Assembly (NCBI GenBank): GCA_902489445.1
Contig: CABTZX010000004.1
Coordinates: 8,249 to 72,248, forward strand
Reading direction: 5' to 3'
Origin: an uncultured Bacteroidales bacterium
GTDB taxonomy: Bacteria; Bacteroidota; Bacteroidia; Bacteroidales; Porphyromonadaceae
Length of the DNA: 64,000 bases
This document shows positions 8,830-17,207 of the stretch, piece after piece. Numbering within the stretch: position 1 is the first letter of the stretch; each line of letters opens with the position of its first letter. A model generated the notes under the pieces. That model had not been told where the DNA came from, ran no database searches, and was given only the letters and a program-made list of their open reading frames with translations. The position numbers and the translations under genes are program-made.

Positions 8830-9015
8830 GAAAAAGATACGTATATGCGTGACACCGCCCAAGGAACGCGCCCCATCGCACTCCACCCTTCTAACTGGTT
8901 CTTTACTACCGGAGCTAACCAGAACTTATCAAAGTCTATCGGTACTTATCCGAAATGATCCGATGCCTTCCGATTAGCTCCGACTTCCTATGAGCAACAA
9001 CCGCTCGGCCCCCTT

Positions 9016-9147
9016 CCGTTCCCCCTCACTGCATATACGCTTCTTCACCAGACTTTCCACTACTGAGACGCACTAACACATACTCCACGCCCATCTCACC
9101 TAAGGAGCCTCCCAACAGCTGCGCACTTTCGCAGACATTTCTACCGA
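9016..9147 (-). repeat. Minus-oriented diverged 22-bp units
   Basis: Read on the minus strand, six consecutive 22-bp blocks can be set from 9147 down. The unit at 9104-9125 begins TGCGCAGCTGTTGGGAGGCT and matches about 17-18 of 22 positions of plus-strand units at 40911 and 41042. The unit at 9126-9147 (TCGGTAGAAATG, ending GCGAAAG) resembles 40889-40910. The other four blocks are weak. With the plus-oriented units at 9472 onwards this puts inverted copies on both sides of the CTATAG array. Confidence 0.5.
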
Positions 9148-9270
9148 TATAACGGAGCAGGGGGTAGATGGCAACGAATCGTTTGTAGAAAGGAAGCGGA
9201 GCAGGGAATGGGAGGTATCAGAGCGGAAGATGGGTGTGAACGGATCGTTTGTCCTTTGCGGTTGGAGAAA

Positions 9271-9380
9271 ACTCTATAGACTTTCTGAAAATACTCTATA
9301 GACTTTTTCGGAAAACTCTATAGACTTTCTGGAAAAACTCTCTAGACTTTCCTCGGATACCCTATAGACTTTTCCCGAAT
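9271..9380 (+). repeat. CTATAG-core array, 5 units of 22 bp (locus 1)
   Basis: Units begin at 9271, 9293, 9315, 9337 and 9359, an exact 22-bp step. Each has ACTCTATAGACTTTC or a one-base variant (the 4th core reads TCTCTAGA, the 5th ACCCTATAG), then a 7-bp linker such as tggaaaa or ctcggat. The core TCTATAGA is self-complementary. The right flank (ATACCTCCG, then GGACGGCGTGAAAGCAATGA) recurs at the other two CTATAG loci, so the conserved element is longer than the array. Confidence 0.95.
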
Positions 9381-9471
9381 ACCTCCGTACAAACGCTTGG
9401 ACGGCGTGAAAGCAATGATTTGTTTGTATGGGAGAATCGCTTAGCTTCCTCCGCAGAAAAGAGCGCGAATG

Positions 9472-9648
9472 TGCGCAGAGGCGATGGTATCTCTTCGCAG
9501 GAAAGGGTCAGGAGTAAGGCTGTGTAAGCGAAGTCGGATAAATGGGATGGTGGCGTTGGGTAGAGGAAATGGCGAAGTTCCGTAGAAGGGATGGTGAGGT
9601 TGAGTAGAGGAAATGGTGGGAGGCGGCAGGTGGTAGTGGGGCGGAAGT
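9472..9648 (+). repeat. Diverged G-rich 22-bp units, 8 blocks
   Basis: Blocks start at 9472 (TGCGCAGAGGCGATGG), 9494, 9516, 9539, 9561 (TAGAGGAAATGGCGAAG), 9583 (TAGAAGGGATGGTGAGG), 9605 (TAGAGGAAATGGTGGGAGG) and 9627. All steps are 22 bp except one of 23. The 9561, 9583 and 9605 units are clearly related to each other and to the right half of the 20.2-20.6 kb array (TATAAAGAAATGGTTGAG). Confidence 0.7.
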
Positions 9649-9748
9649 GCGTGGTTTTTCCTTGGTGTATCGGGGTTAGCGCTGCTAAACTGTTGGCTGG
9701 GGTTTATTGGACAAGTAAATGAAGCGTTTCGGGGTGTGGCTTTTTCGG

Positions 9749-9756
9749 TACCTTTG
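9749..9756 (+). promoter_or_regulatory. Promoter -7 box upstream of the MATE gene
   Basis: TACCTTTG matches TAnnTTTG exactly. It lies 260 bp before the MATE start and only 8 bp before the ATG of the 84-codon frame, so either that frame is nearly leaderless or the transcript has a long leader. No well-spaced TTG is seen. Confidence 0.5.
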
Positions 9757-9764
9757 GGCTACGA

Positions 9765-10019
9765 ATGAAAGCGAAAGAATCGGCATCTCGATATCGAAAA
9801 AGGAGTACGGAGCTTCGGGGACAGGGCGATAAGCTTGCTAATCCTCCGAGGAATACTTGTAGCGATAAGGGAATGCTTGGGGCAAGTCGCAGTAGTATGA
9901 CCGATGAAAGTCAGGGGAAGGTCGAGGCTGGGCGTAGTATCCTCCTCGGCAAACGAGGGGTAGATGTCGGATCAAGGCACAGCAGTTTAACGCTGAATGT
10001 AAGGGAACGGTCGGAATGA
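9765..10019 (+). CDS. Possible small ORF (84 aa) coupled to the MATE gene
   Basis: An 84-codon frame starting 8 bp after an exact TAnnTTTG box and ending in an ATGA overlap with the MATE start codon (10016-10019), the kind of junction used for translational coupling elsewhere in this window. The predicted peptide is basic and rich in Ser, Arg and Gly, with no membrane segment, signal peptide or domain I recognise. Its composition could equally come from non-coding G-rich DNA. Alternatives are a structured leader RNA of about 250 nt (there is a local CCTCG-GCAAA-CGAGG hairpin near 9943-9958) or no function. Weak call. Confidence 0.25.
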   Translation: MKAKESASRYRKRSTELRGQGDKLANPPRNTCSDKGMLGASRSSMTDESQGKVEAGRSILLGKRGVDVGSRHSSLTLNVRERSE

Positions 10020-11368
10020 AACGTGGTAATTTATCCGGTGAACAGAGGGAGATGCGGCGGCATATTGTTCGGCTCGCACTACCGAATATCGTTTCCAATA
10101 TCACGGTTCCGCTGTTATCGCTGGTCGATGTCGGCTTAGCGGGTCATCTTGAAAGCGGTAATGCGATCGGAGCAGTGGCAATTGCTTCGGGATCGCTCAA
10201 TACGCTTTATTGGCTCTTTGGGTTCCTTCGGATGGGAACAACGGGCTACGTGGCACAATCGTTCGGGAGGAGCAATGTGCGGCGTATCAATCTGTATCTC
10301 GTGCGCGGGCTCTTTATGGCATTGATGTTCGGTGTGCTCCTCACCTTTGCTACCCCTCTCGTTACAGCATTTGCCCATTTTATGGCGCAAAACGAAAGTG
10401 GCATTGGACGCGAGGCAGAAGGATACATCCACATCGCCTTGTTAGGCGCGCCCGCCGCCCTTGCGCTCTATGTACTGAACGGATGGTTTATCGGGATGCA
10501 GAACACGCGGGCTCCCATGGCAACCGCAATATTTATCAATGTGCTGAACATAGCGATCAGCTATTCGCTCGTTACCTTTGGCGGTAGGGGAGTAGATGGT
10601 CTTGCTACTGGAACCGTTGTGGCGCAATATGCGGGTGTATTGTTGCTGTGCGGAGTGGCGCTGATTAAATATCGTCGTCTGCTGCGATTTGCTCGTATAA
10701 CGGATGCTTTTTCTACGGAGCACCTCGGTGAGTTCCTCGGCACCGGACGGGATATCTTTGTGCGTTCGTTGCTGCTGAGCGCGGTAACGCTCTTTTTTAC
10801 ATATGCATCAGTAGGGGAGGGTGCACTCACGGTAGCAGCTAATACGGTGCTTTTGCAGCTCTTTTCACTGTTCTCCTATTTTACGGACGGGTTTGCCTAT
10901 GCAGCGGAAGCACTCACGGGTCGCTATTTGGGACAAAAGAGGGAGGGCAAACTTCGCATGATGGTTAGAATGGTATTCCGCATTGCCTTTGTGACCACTT
11001 TGGCAACAACGATGCTCTACTTCTTCCTACCTAAGCAGATTATCGGCATCTTGAGCGATAAGCCGGAAGTGATCGATACCGCGATGCGCTATGCCTATTG
11101 GGTGGCTCTGGTTCCTTTATCGGGCTTTGCCGCTTTTATTTGGGACGGCATCTTCGTGGGAGCTACCTATTCGCGCGGATTACTGTGGAGTATCGTTGCC
11201 GCATCGGCTATTTTCTTTGCGCTATACTACTCGCTACAACCGATATGGGGAAATCACGCCATTTGGTTTGCGTTTGATATGTATCTACTGACGCGTGGCG
11301 TGATGCAGTACTTCCTGTGGAAAAGGTTCCGCCGAACTATTGAAAACGTAGAATTTCGGCAGGCTTGA
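10016..11368 (+). CDS. MATE family multidrug/toxin efflux transporter
   Basis: 450 aa, the normal MATE size with about 12 membrane segments. The N-terminal signature LALPNIVSNITVPLLSLVDVGLAGHL is typical of the DinF/NorM-type MATE branch, and the mirrored second half begins near residue 235 (RSLLLSAVTLFFTYASVGEGALTVAANTVLLQLF). It should export cationic compounds using a Na+ or H+ gradient; the substrate is unknown. The start overlaps the 84-codon frame, and the 3' end runs 32 bp into the convergent permease gene. Confidence 0.93.
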   Translation: MKRGNLSGEQREMRRHIVRLALPNIVSNITVPLLSLVDVGLAGHLESGNAIGAVAIASGSLNTLYWLFGFLRMGTTGYVAQSFGRSNVRRINLYLVRGLFMALMFGVLLTFATPLVTAFAHFMAQNESGIGREAEGYIHIALLGAPAALALYVLNGWFIGMQNTRAPMATAIFINVLNIAISYSLVTFGGRGVDGLATGTVVAQYAGVLLLCGVALIKYRRLLRFARITDAFSTEHLGEFLGTGRDIFVRSLLLSAVTLFFTYASVGEGALTVAANTVLLQLFSLFSYFTDGFAYAAEALTGRYLGQKREGKLRMMVRMVFRIAFVTTLATTMLYFFLPKQIIGILSDKPEVIDTAMRYAYWVALVPLSGFAAFIWDGIFVGATYSRGLLWSIVAASAIFFALYYSLQPIWGNHAIWFAFDMYLLTRGVMQYFLWKRFRRTIENVEFRQA

Positions 11369-12584
11369 TACGCGCTACTACCGCAGCCGGAAGGAAAAGC
11401 AATATAAGAACCAACAGCAAGGCGCCTACATTGGCAAGAAGCCAACTATCCCACGCAAAGGCAAGCGGAACGTAGGAAACGTAGTATATATCGGCTTTCA
11501 AGCGGAGAAAATGACCGTAATACTGCGCCAATGCTAAGCCTGCGGTGATCAAATTGCCCCAAATAATGCCGCGTACGACAACGCGAAGTGCCAAAATAAG
11601 ATAAATACCACCCACAGTTGTGTTGGAGGCGCCGATTGCCTTCAGTACGCCCGTTGTGCGCGTTCTTCCCAAAATGAGGATAATCAGTCCGGTTGCCATC
11701 GTAAAGGCGGCTACAATCGCCATAATGGTTATTAGCAGGGCTACGTTTCCGTCCAACATATCAATCCAACGATAGACGGAAGGCATTAGCTCTTCGCTTG
11801 TGCTGATGCCCAAACGCTGCTCACCTATGTAGGGGCTGTTGCTCAGTTTGCTCACTACATCCGAAAGCACGGAATCTTTATCGGCATTCCGTTTCGTGAA
11901 CAGCTCAATACGTGATATGGTGTTTTCGTTTACGCTCAGCGTTTTTTGTAGGTAGGGTAGTGGTACGATAGCAGTTTCACCGGCAGAAAGGGGGAGATTG
12001 ACAATGCCGGCAACCTTGAGCTGCTTCATTACGATATTATCTGCTTCGTAAAGGTAAAAGAGAACTTTGTCGCCCGGCTTTTTGTCTAACTTGCGTGCAG
12101 CACCCAAGGAAAGCAATGCTTCATTATTGCGTATACCTAAGGTATCAAATGGCGGAATTGATCCGGAGGCGAGTAATTCATCCGTTTCGCGAAGCTCTTG
12201 GGCAGAAGAGATGCCCCAAATGGTTACGGCAGCAAAGGCACTATCGCTTTTGAGTATTCCGGTGGTTTGTAATACAGGACGGATATGCTTAATGTCGCTT
12301 GTTTCGCTCAGCATACGAAGCATCTCTTCAGACGCCTGAAGCGTGGGAACAGTACCTTCGTACGGCGATAGTACTAAGTCGCCCGTTGCCAAAGCAACTC
12401 GTTGCTTAACGGCTCGGTTAAATCCCTGAGAAACCAATAAGGTGAGCTGCACAACGGCAAGGCACAGCGCAACGCCTGCAACCGTAAAGCCAATGAGGCG
12501 TTCTACCGAATGGCGCCCTGCAGAGCGATCGTGCATTAATCGTCGCGCCACGAAGAGCGAAAAGCGAAACGAGCTACGGCTCAT
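11337..12584 (-). CDS. LolC/LolE-type ABC transporter permease (FtsX fold)
   Basis: 415 aa. Membrane segments lie at about 27-50 and three near the C-terminus (about 285-395), enclosing a large MacB-type periplasmic domain (about 55-270); this is the 4-TM FtsX/LolCE topology. The sequence around VAAFTMATGLIILILGRTRTTGVLKAIGASN is the classic coupling region of this superfamily (MacB/LolE: GKTREIGLLKALGAS). A role in lipoprotein release is likely; the LolD-type ATPase at 2312 is a candidate partner, but in another operon. The start overlaps the rlmD end by 11 bp, and the end overlaps the convergent MATE gene by 32 bp. Confidence 0.88.
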   Translation of the reverse strand: MSRSSFRFSLFVARRLMHDRSAGRHSVERLIGFTVAGVALCLAVVQLTLLVSQGFNRAVKQRVALATGDLVLSPYEGTVPTLQASEEMLRMLSETSDIKHIRPVLQTTGILKSDSAFAAVTIWGISSAQELRETDELLASGSIPPFDTLGIRNNEALLSLGAARKLDKKPGDKVLFYLYEADNIVMKQLKVAGIVNLPLSAGETAIVPLPYLQKTLSVNENTISRIELFTKRNADKDSVLSDVVSKLSNSPYIGEQRLGISTSEELMPSVYRWIDMLDGNVALLITIMAIVAAFTMATGLIILILGRTRTTGVLKAIGASNTTVGGIYLILALRVVVRGIIWGNLITAGLALAQYYGHFLRLKADIYYVSYVPLAFAWDSWLLANVGALLLVLILLFLPAAVVARIKPAEILRFQ

Positions 12585-14001
12585 GGGGTATAAAGAGCAA
12601 TACGTTCTCCACGTGATGCGTCTGTGGAAACATATCTACCGGTTGCGAACGGACAATGCGGTAGCCGTCTGCTACTAATAAAGCAGCATCTCGTGCCTGA
12701 GTGGCCGGGTTGCAACTAACATAGACAAGCTTGGCGGGATGTGCTGCAATGATGGTTTCCACAACCGATGGATGCATACCGGCGCGGGGCGGATCAACAA
12801 TAATAACATCCGGGTTCCCGTGCTCGGCAAAGAGTTCCGGAGTAAGCAAATCCTTCATATCACCGGCAAAGAAAAGCGTATTGGTTATCCCGTTTATACG
12901 GCTGTTTTCCCACGCATCTTCCACAGCTTCGGGTACATATTCAATACCGATGGCTTTACGGCACTCTCTTGCCACCCAGTTGGTTATTGTGCCGGTACCG
13001 GAATAAAGGTCATATACGATATCATCCTTTTGTGGCACGGCAAACTGCTTCACTACGTTATAGAGTTTTAGCGTCTGCCGTGTATTCGTTTGGAAGAATG
13101 ATTTGGCACCTATCTTGAAGCTTAAATCGCCTAACTGCTCGTTAATGTGATCTGCTCCGCTAAAACAATATACCGGAAGGTCGTTAAACGTGTCATTTGC
13201 TTTAGTATTGACGAGCCAAAGCAACGATTTGATTTCAGGGAAACGCTTTGCTAATGCGCTGAGCAATTGTTCTCTTGCCGCTTGGTTATCCTCGGCGAAA
13301 GCCAAAAGTAGCATAATGTCACCGGCTTGATTGCCACGGAGCATCATGGTACGCATCATCCCATCTTGCGCCCTGAGGTTAAAATAGGGATATTGCTCCG
13401 GGTGGGGGAGGGTAAGCTCTCTAACGGCATCGCGGATACGGTTGGTCGTTTCAGTAATCAGATGGCATTCCCGTATATCCAGCACTTTATCGAAACGCCC
13501 GGGAATATGGAAGCCTAAGCCACTTTGGGGCGAAGCGTCGGGATGCTGTTCCATTTCCTCAAAAGTCACCCATCGTTGGTTACTGAAGGTAAATTCAACC
13601 TTATTGCGGTATCGATAGGTTTCGTCTGCACCAATGATGGGTAGTTGCTCGTCTACCGATACCCCTCCGATGCGCGTCAGTGCATCCGTAACTTGTTGCT
13701 GTTTAGCTTGTAACTGAAGCGAATAGGGAATGTGCTGCCATTTGCACCCGCCACAAGTGCCAAAATGTGGACAAACAGGCTCAATTCGTTGAGGAGATGG
13801 GATATCAACGGATAGGATACGTCCCTCCGAAAAATGCCTTTTTCTCCGAACGATTTGTACCGTGCACACATCACCGGGAGCACCGTATGGGACAAAAAGC
13901 ACTTCACCGTCCAAATGAGCTATAGATTGCCCTTCAGCTGCTATAGATTCAATTTGTACCCCACTTACTGCGGGTAGCGGTTTCTTCTCTTTGCGAGCCA
14001 C
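12574..14001 (-). CDS. rlmD: 23S rRNA (uracil-C5)-methyltransferase, RlmD-type
   Basis: 475 aa. An N-terminal TRAM domain (about 12-67) is followed by an iron-sulfur cysteine cluster (Cys77, Cys83, Cys86 in CPHFGTCGGC; a fourth Cys probably in RECHL), and a C-terminal SAM-dependent methyltransferase domain: DLYSGTGTITNWVA, IIVDPPRAGMHP and YVSCNPATQARD, where Cys430 is the expected nucleophile. The TrmA/RlmC/RlmD family methylates uracil C5 in RNA; which uracil (for example U1939) is inferred from size and cluster only. 15 bp after glmM. Confidence 0.88.
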   Translation of the reverse strand: MARKEKKPLPAVSGVQIESIAAEGQSIAHLDGEVLFVPYGAPGDVCTVQIVRRKRHFSEGRILSVDIPSPQRIEPVCPHFGTCGGCKWQHIPYSLQLQAKQQQVTDALTRIGGVSVDEQLPIIGADETYRYRNKVEFTFSNQRWVTFEEMEQHPDASPQSGLGFHIPGRFDKVLDIRECHLITETTNRIRDAVRELTLPHPEQYPYFNLRAQDGMMRTMMLRGNQAGDIMLLLAFAEDNQAAREQLLSALAKRFPEIKSLLWLVNTKANDTFNDLPVYCFSGADHINEQLGDLSFKIGAKSFFQTNTRQTLKLYNVVKQFAVPQKDDIVYDLYSGTGTITNWVARECRKAIGIEYVPEAVEDAWENSRINGITNTLFFAGDMKDLLTPELFAEHGNPDVIIVDPPRAGMHPSVVETIIAAHPAKLVYVSCNPATQARDAALLVADGYRIVRSQPVDMFPQTHHVENVLLFIPHEP

Positions 14002-14016
14002 AACTATGGATTACTA

Positions 14017-15408
14017 TTATTGGTTAAGCATAGCGGCTACAATGCCCTGAGCTTCCGCAGCTAAGGATTCGGCAGCTTCTTGCGACGAAGCTTCTGTATA
14101 GAAGCGCAATATTGGCTCTGTATTGCTGGTGCGTACGTGTAGCCAACTATTGGTGAAATCGAGCTTTAATCCGTCTTCCCGATTGGCTTCGCCCAGAGCG
14201 AAATGCGCCTCCAAAGCATTATAAATTTCCGGTACTCGTTCGCGATTCGGAAGCGCGATTGTCTCCTTTGCCATATAGAGATTGGGGTAGCGGGAGCGTA
14301 ATTCGCTAACGGTAACACGCTCTTTTGCCAAAAAAGTTAGGAATAAGGCTATACCCACCAACGCATCCCTTCCGTAGTGAAGTGCCGGATAAATGACCCC
14401 TCCATTCCCTTCGCCACCAATAATAGCGTTTGTTTCCTTCATTTTCTTTACTACGTTCACTTCGCCCACGGCAGCAGCGGAATAGCTACCTCCGTGTTGC
14501 TCCGTTACGATGCGCAAAGCACGCGTAGAACTTAGGTTGGATACGGTCGCTCCGGCTCCTTTGCTGCTGAGGATGTAATCCGCTACGGCAACTAGCGTAT
14601 ATTCCTCTCCGAAGAAGTTCCCTTTTTCGTCCACAATGGCGAGGCGGTCTACATCCGGATCTACGGCAAAACCTACCGATGCGGCGTGCGAAGTAACACC
14701 TTCCACTAATGCATCCAGATGTTTGGGCAACGGCTCTGGATTATGCCTAAAACGTCCATCCGGAACGGCATTGATAGGGATAATCTCTTCAACGCCCAAA
14801 GCGCGCAACAGGTAAGGAACAGCTATGCCCCCCACTGAGTTCACTGAATCAAATGCAACGCGGAAGTTAGCTGCGTTAATCGCTTGTATATCCACTTCCG
14901 GAAGTGCCGCTATTTGCCGTACATGCTCTTCCAACCAATCGCGTTCCTCAAAGCTACCCAAATCGTCTACTTCTGCAAAGCAAAAGTCCTCATTTGAAGC
15001 ACGTTTCAGCACATCGTGCCCCTCTTTGTCGGATAGAAATTCGCCTTCGTGGTTGAGCAGCTTGAGTGCGTTCCAATTCATTGGATTATGGCTTGCTGTA
15101 ATGATAATACCACCTTGCGCCCCAAGTCCCGTAACTGCCATTTCGGTAGTGGGCGTGGTGGCAAGACCTATATCCGTCACATCGCATCCACACGATAGAA
15201 GGGTGCCGCTAACCACGCGGAGCAGCGCTCCGCCCGAGAGGCGAGCATCTCGCCCAATTACTATACGCGGTCGTTTAACACCTGTACTTTCTCTGATGAA
15301 AGCAGCATAAGCCGCCGTAAATTTGACGGTGGCAATGGGCGAAAGTCCTTCATCGGAACGGCCGCCGATAGTGCCTCTGATTCCTGAAATAGAACTGATT
15401 AAAGCCAT
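14017..15408 (-). CDS. glmM: Phosphoglucosamine mutase (alpha-D-phosphohexomutase family)
   Basis: 463 aa, four-domain phosphohexomutase. Visible are the N-terminal SSISGIRGTIGG, the phosphoserine loop IITASHNPMNWN with Ser106, the metal loop DPDVDRLAIVDEKG, the sugar-binding loop GGEGNGGVIYP and the C-terminal phosphate loop RTSNTEPILRFY. GlmM converts glucosamine-6-P to glucosamine-1-P for UDP-GlcNAc, feeding peptidoglycan and LPS. The GGEGNGG sugar loop fits the archaeal/Bacteroidetes GlmM form; phosphomannomutase/phosphoglucomutase activity cannot be fully excluded. 8 bp after the DUF4827 gene. Confidence 0.88.
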   Translation of the reverse strand: MALISSISGIRGTIGGRSDEGLSPIATVKFTAAYAAFIRESTGVKRPRIVIGRDARLSGGALLRVVSGTLLSCGCDVTDIGLATTPTTEMAVTGLGAQGGIIITASHNPMNWNALKLLNHEGEFLSDKEGHDVLKRASNEDFCFAEVDDLGSFEERDWLEEHVRQIAALPEVDIQAINAANFRVAFDSVNSVGGIAVPYLLRALGVEEIIPINAVPDGRFRHNPEPLPKHLDALVEGVTSHAASVGFAVDPDVDRLAIVDEKGNFFGEEYTLVAVADYILSSKGAGATVSNLSSTRALRIVTEQHGGSYSAAAVGEVNVVKKMKETNAIIGGEGNGGVIYPALHYGRDALVGIALFLTFLAKERVTVSELRSRYPNLYMAKETIALPNRERVPEIYNALEAHFALGEANREDGLKLDFTNSWLHVRTSNTEPILRFYTEASSQEAAESLAAEAQGIVAAMLNQ

Positions 15409-15416
15409 TATTGTAT

Positions 15417-16022
15417 TTAGGGTTTACTGAATTCGTATTGTGCTTCTTGGCAATACATGGGTGTACCTGTATTGTAAGCTACCTCCGGACCAAGCAGGAA
15501 AGGTATAATCAAACGGACACGTGCCCCATCCCCTAAAAGTGACATAGGGAAAGCAAGCCCTTCGCACATAAGTGAATTAAGCGTGTAACCCGGTGCCGAA
15601 GGCAACAAACTGTAATGAAGTGCCCCCCGATTATACGATTCTATGTAAAGGAACTCCGTATTTTGATAGCTTCCGTCCGTAAGGTTATTGAACGGCGATA
15701 GCGGTTCTTTTTGGAACATATATCCGGCAAAACGCACTACCACTTTGGTTTTGTTCACTTCCGGACGTGCTTTACCTGCATCCAGTACCTGCATATAGAG
15801 CCCATTCGGAAAGTGGTATAGTATATTCGCTTCAAACGTAGTTTCCTCTCCGCTCGCTTCTTTTACGGTAAATCCCTCTTTGGCGATAAAATCCCGAATA
15901 TAGGTTTTCTCTTCCTTGAGCAGTTGCGTTAACGATTTCACTTCGCGTTTTTTGCAACCTCCTCCGGAAAGAGCGAGTAGAACGATTAGGCAAAACGCCC
16001 CAAAAGACAGTTTACTTCTCAT
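15417..16022 (-). CDS. DUF4827-type lipoprotein
   Basis: 201 aa. Lipoprotein signal with hydrophobic FGAFCLIVLLALS and lipobox SGGGC (Cys23). The mature part (QLLKEEKTYIRDFIAKEGF, VVRFAGYMFQKEPLSPFNNL, LMCEGLAFPMSLLGDGARVRLIIPF) resembles DUF4827/FKBP-like lipoproteins of Bacteroidales; in that order this gene often stands beside glmM and a DHH phosphoesterase, exactly as here. An FKBP-like fold is possible, but no function is known to me. Gaps to its neighbours are 15 and 8 bp, within one operon. Confidence 0.75.
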   Translation of the reverse strand: MRSKLSFGAFCLIVLLALSGGGCKKREVKSLTQLLKEEKTYIRDFIAKEGFTVKEASGEETTFEANILYHFPNGLYMQVLDAGKARPEVNKTKVVVRFAGYMFQKEPLSPFNNLTDGSYQNTEFLYIESYNRGALHYSLLPSAPGYTLNSLMCEGLAFPMSLLGDGARVRLIIPFLLGPEVAYNTGTPMYCQEAQYEFSKP

Positions 16023-16037
16023 AATTGGTTAGTTTGA

Positions 16038-17135
16038 TTATTGTTGTGTTGTTGTGTGAGCTTCTTCTTTAGTAATACGCGTCATTTCGTCAAGAAATAG
16101 GGAAACCGCCTCCTCCATACGTCCGGAATGGAGCTCTCCTCCGGCGGCATTCCTATGTCCTCCGCCTCCATAGCAGGTTTTACATATTTCGTTTACCGCA
16201 AAATTACCTTTGCTACGCATCGATACCTTTATACCTTCGTCCGTAGATTCCCGAAAGAAAGCGCTGCAACGTACCCTCTCTATATCAAGCGGTTTATTGA
16301 CAAAGCCCTCTGTATCGCTCGGGTGAACACCGAACTGCCGTAGTTCCTCCAAGCTGAGCGTAAAGTACGCTGCCCCAAGATCCTCCCGAATAACCATATG
16401 TTCCAAGATATATCCCTCTAAGCGAAGCCGTTCCGGCTGACGGCTGTGAAAGCTTTCGTTCACGATAAAGTCCTTTTGAGCGCCTAATCGCAATAGTTGA
16501 GCAACTACCTCATACAGATCCGGATCGCTTGAGGCGTGATTGAATAGCCCCGTATCGGTAATAATGCCCCAAAGTAACTGTGTGGCAATGGATTGACGAA
16601 TGGATTCGGGCAATTGGGGTAACGTTTCTCCCATAAGAACGGCAAGCACGTGGCACGTGGCGGAAGCGCGCGGTATACTCAAAAGCATATCGAATTCTTC
16701 TGTTTTCGGCTCGGGATGGTGATCAATGCATACTATCGTTCGCGCGCGTTGTGCCAAACTGAGCCGTAAGGCATCCTCCAATGTTTTGCCGATACGGCTT
16801 AATCCGTTGAAATCCAAGCAACAGATCAGATCAGCCTCCTCAATGTTTTCCACAAGCCCTTGGGGCATAACGCCCGCTTTAACCGAACAGATCTGCTCTA
16901 TTCCGTCCATTCTGCGGAGCGAACTTGGGAGCGTTCCGTCCATAGCAACCGTACATTTTGTGCCTAACGCAGTGAGGAATGCTCTCATTGCTAAGGTACT
17001 TCCTACCGAATCGCCGTCCGGACCCTTATGCCCCAATATGAGCACGTGCCGAGCGGCACTAAGTCGCTCTAAAATACGTACCCCTTCCTCGCGCCTAAAG
17101 AGCGCACCTGTGTACTCTGCTTCGTTAACTTTCAT
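16038..17135 (-). CDS. DHH/DHHA1 phosphoesterase (NrnA-like oligoribonuclease/pAp phosphatase)
   Basis: 365 aa when started at MKVNEAEYTG; a frame eight codons longer (17159) would begin inside or upstream of the promoter box at 17142-17149, so I prefer the inner ATG at 17135. DHH-domain motifs are present: VLILGHKGPDGDSVGSTLAM, CCLDFNGLSRIG, CIDHHPEP and WGIITDTGLFNHASSDPDL, with a DHHA1 tail GGGGHRNAAGGEL. NrnA-type enzymes cleave short RNA oligomers and/or pAp, and some degrade cyclic dinucleotides. First gene of the operon nrnA-like, DUF4827, glmM, rlmD, permease. Confidence 0.88.
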   Translation of the reverse strand: MKVNEAEYTGALFRREEGVRILERLSAARHVLILGHKGPDGDSVGSTLAMRAFLTALGTKCTVAMDGTLPSSLRRMDGIEQICSVKAGVMPQGLVENIEEADLICCLDFNGLSRIGKTLEDALRLSLAQRARTIVCIDHHPEPKTEEFDMLLSIPRASATCHVLAVLMGETLPQLPESIRQSIATQLLWGIITDTGLFNHASSDPDLYEVVAQLLRLGAQKDFIVNESFHSRQPERLRLEGYILEHMVIREDLGAAYFTLSLEELRQFGVHPSDTEGFVNKPLDIERVRCSAFFRESTDEGIKVSMRSKGNFAVNEICKTCYGGGGHRNAAGGELHSGRMEEAVSLFLDEMTRITKEEAHTTTQQ

Positions 17136-17141
17136 CGGGTA

Positions 17142-17149
17142 CAAAGATA
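17142..17149 (-). promoter_or_regulatory. Promoter -7 box of the nrnA-glmM operon
   Basis: Minus-strand TATCTTTG, an exact TAnnTTTG, only 6 bp before the ATG at 17135. If it is used, the mRNA is nearly leaderless; this is the main argument for the inner start codon. Confidence 0.55.
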
Positions 17150-17207
17150 CCTTTTTCATCTCAATCGCTTACGTACCATACAGAACCGGAGAGGTTCTTC
17201 GCAATAG

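Larger units (their letters stand above)
8780..10015. other. 1.2-kb intergenic region between pyrB and the MATE gene
   Basis: Divergent gap. It holds the pyrB promoter box, then from about 9016 a mosaic of 22-bp-period units: a minus-oriented stretch (9016-9147), a GGAGC/GATGGGA module (about 9150-9270), five CTATAG units (9271-9380), a conserved right flank (ATACCTCCGTAC to GTATGGGAGA, to about 9433), and diverged G-rich units (9472-9648). After that come a plus-strand promoter box at 9749 and an 84-codon frame running into the MATE start. Apart from that frame I see no convincing gene. Confidence 0.75.

Noticed and set aside
8880..9015. tRNA-like or riboswitch-like element after pyrB promoter
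   Set aside because: There are short inverted bits (ACTGGTT/AACCAG), but no cloverleaf, CCA end or conserved riboswitch core.
9271..9380. CRISPR array
   Set aside because: Period is 22 bp with only about 7 bp between conserved parts, which leaves no room for spacers; cores are palindromic, and no cas gene is in the window.
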